Origin: SZUA-430 sp964483585
GTDB lineage: Bacteria > Pseudomonadota > Alphaproteobacteria > Micropepsales > Micropepsaceae
Direction of reading: 5' to 3'
Assembly: GCA_964483585.1 (NCBI GenBank)
Contig: CAZABH010000005.1
Coordinates: 46,969-110,968, forward strand
Length of the DNA: 64,000 nt
This document shows, piece after piece, positions 62,627 through 64,000 of this stretch. Made by a program: the position numbers and the translations under genes. Under the pieces are notes generated by a model, which saw only the letters and a program-made list of their open reading frames with translations, did no database searches and was not told the DNA's origin. Numbering within the stretch: position 1 is the stretch's first letter; every line of letters starts with the position of its first letter.

Positions 62627-62732
62627 AGTCAAGCCCTGGCGCTCAAATAGTGCCGTCATGGCCGGTCGCACACAAGTGCGAACCGGCCATGCAAGGGGCG
62701 TCTGCCCATCTGGCCTGGAGTTCACCCAGCGC

Positions 62733-63419
62733 CTACCTGAACGGATTTGGAATATCAGGTAGTGGGATCGGCGACCTTGACCTGAGCTTGTCGATCTCGC
62801 GCTGGATCAGGTCCTCCGCCTTGCGGTGGACATAGTCGCGCACGCCGCCGATGAAGATGCCCTCGGCATCTGCCAAAACGGATTGTCCCGCCAGGACCGA
62901 GAGCACTTCCTGCGTCATGTTCGAGACAACTTCGGCCGCACCCGAGATTGTGCTGAGTTCGGTCGAACCATCTTCGTAAACATCAATGAGAAGTTCGGTG
63001 CCCCGGATCCCAATACCAAGCGTGGGTGTGTTGATGCGCATGTTCTTTTCGGGCATTTGCCCCGACAGGAACCGGAAAGCGCCCTTGGCCAGCATCATTG
63101 ACGAGCGGCTGTGGGTACCCGCAAAGACATATTCGTCGATGGTCATGTTGGCATTCGCGCCCAGCGAAAGTTCGGACTGGTCGATGAATTTCACCGTTGT
63201 CGCGCTGTCCTCGCCTGTCTCGAGCAACTGGTTGCGATAGACCGACGCCGCCATGGAAAGGCTCGCACGCGCGGCGCCAACCCGCGTGCCCCAGGCCTCG
63301 TTCTCGAGCGCCGCGATCGCTCCCACGCCCGGATCCGCCAGCGCAAGGCGAACACCCGCGATCATCATTAGACCCTGGGCCACGCCGAGGCGCAGCACGT
63401 TGCGTCGCGACAGGTGCAT
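62733..63419 (-). CDS. FecR domain protein with Tat-like signal
   Basis: A 228-residue protein. N-terminus LSRRNVLRLGVAQGLMMIAG fits a twin-arginine signal, unlike its paralogue at 35742-36452 that uses Sec. FecR core: TTVKFIDQSELSLGANANMTIDEYVFAG, MMLAKGAFRFLSGQMPEKNMRINTPTLGIGIRGTELL. No sigma factor or TonB receptor adjacent. Probably a structural or sensory periplasmic protein rather than an anti-sigma regulator. Confidence 0.87.
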   Translation of the reverse strand: MHLSRRNVLRLGVAQGLMMIAGVRLALADPGVGAIAALENEAWGTRVGAARASLSMAASVYRNQLLETGEDSATTVKFIDQSELSLGANANMTIDEYVFAGTHSRSSMMLAKGAFRFLSGQMPEKNMRINTPTLGIGIRGTELLIDVYEDGSTELSTISGAAEVVSNMTQEVLSVLAGQSVLADAEGIFIGGVRDYVHRKAEDLIQREIDKLRSRSPIPLPDIPNPFR

Positions 63420-63609
63420 CGACGTAAACTCTCCCGCTCTGTTCCGCGGCCCCGGCCGCTTGCGTCACTCATTGTGCAGGTTTGGCAGCCACCTTCAACT
63501 GGCGCCTGGATACCGCCCGGTAAGGCACCGTGCCACATGTGCCGGCCAGCGAGACCTTGACGCGCCGAGGGCGGATGAGCCTCACTCCCGGGTCTAGGGA
63601 GACACGCAC

Positions 63610-64000
63610 ATGGGCGCATGGGCCACCGACAGCTTTTCAAACGACGACGCGCTCGACTGGCTCGAAGCCTTCACGGCGGCGCCGACGCTGGAAATGCTGC
63701 GCGACACCCTCGACGCCATTCTCGCCGAGGACGAGGAGCTGGAAGCGCCGGATTGCGCGGAAGCAATTGTCGCCGCCGAGATCGTCGCCAGCCTGAACGG
63801 CCGCCCATCACCCAAGATCCCCGACGACCTCAAGGTCTGGCTCGCCACCGATCACGGCCTCGAAGCAAAATCCCTGACACCTCTCGCCCGCAAAGCCATG
63901 GCACGCATCATCGCAGGGTCCGAGCTGCAGGAGCTCTGGGATCAAAGCGACAGCGAGGCCGCATGGCGTGCGGAGATGGCGGAGTTGATGGGGAGGTTGG
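63610..64000 (+). CDS. DUF4259 protein (3' end outside window)
   Basis: An open frame from ATG 63610 (GGGAGACACGCAC upstream) to the right edge, 130 codons. The start, MGAWATDSFSNDDALDWL, is the hallmark of DUF4259, followed by helices LRDTLDAILAEDEELEAPD and CAEAIVAAEIVASLNG. Cytoplasmic, function unknown. It diverges from the FecR-like gene. Confidence 0.85.
   Translation, partial: MGAWATDSFSNDDALDWLEAFTAAPTLEMLRDTLDAILAEDEELEAPDCAEAIVAAEIVASLNGRPSPKIPDDLKVWLATDHGLEAKSLTPLARKAMARIIAGSELQELWDQSDSEAAWRAEMAELMGRL

Overview
This is a GC-rich stretch of an alphaproteobacterial chromosome with dense, overlapping genes. Alphaproteobacterial markers include a DUF2336 protein, TrmFO, an Rsm22-type protein, the DUF2849-CysI-DUF934 sulfite-reduction operon and a FeuP/FeuQ-like two-component system. 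The style (several TonB/FecR-type proteins, tandem amidases, exosortase-A-type decarboxylase/ligase genes) suggests Sphingomonadales, but I cannot fix a genus. There is no rRNA, tRNA, CRISPR array, prophage or complete insertion sequence.

Layout. 0-7 kb: end of a large hybrid histidine kinase, an esterase, an unknown exported (possibly beta-barrel) protein, a 783-bp gene-poor stretch and an orphan LuxR regulator. 7-14 kb: a tail-anchored unknown protein, then a leftward TolC - periplasmic adaptor - ABC ATPase - MacB-type permease efflux operon, and a soluble aldose dehydrogenase. 14-22 kb: small membrane proteins, an MFS transporter, sulfite reductase with its two companions, an SsuABC/TauABC-like importer and a DUF1214/DUF1254 pair. 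22-31 kb: PBP1A, GH42 beta-galactosidase, two tiny membrane proteins, a paired acyl-CoA dehydrogenase and a ZnuD-like TonB receptor. 31-38 kb: a FeuPQ-like system flanked by two secreted PepSY-like proteins, a Lys-tailed XRE regulator, a FecR protein and an unknown 467-residue protein.

The most unusual part is 38-45.3 kb. A leftward operon encodes a GNAT-like acyltransferase, an acyl carrier protein, an acyl-CoA/ACP ligase and a type III PLP decarboxylase of the exosortase-A-associated type, but no exosortase or polysaccharide genes are present. Upstream lie an intact CaiB-type CoA transferase and a Cys-cluster protein. The segment holding the 3' end of caiB, a 246-bp leader and the first codons of the following gene occurs twice (41993-42570 and 43828-44516), so two unrelated genes now share the same leader and the same N-terminal residues. 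This looks like a recent rearrangement that put two genes under one control region, and it may form an undescribed acyl-amine pathway.

45-64 kb is mostly housekeeping: HIT protein, lytic transglycosylase, MFS, Rsm22-like, DUF2336, TetR, LemA + HtpX-type protease, TrmFO, a short exported protein built of SFPD repeats, an alpha/beta hydrolase, a methyltransferase remnant, two amidases, PhoD, membrane proteins, a second FecR protein and, running off the right edge, a DUF4259 protein.
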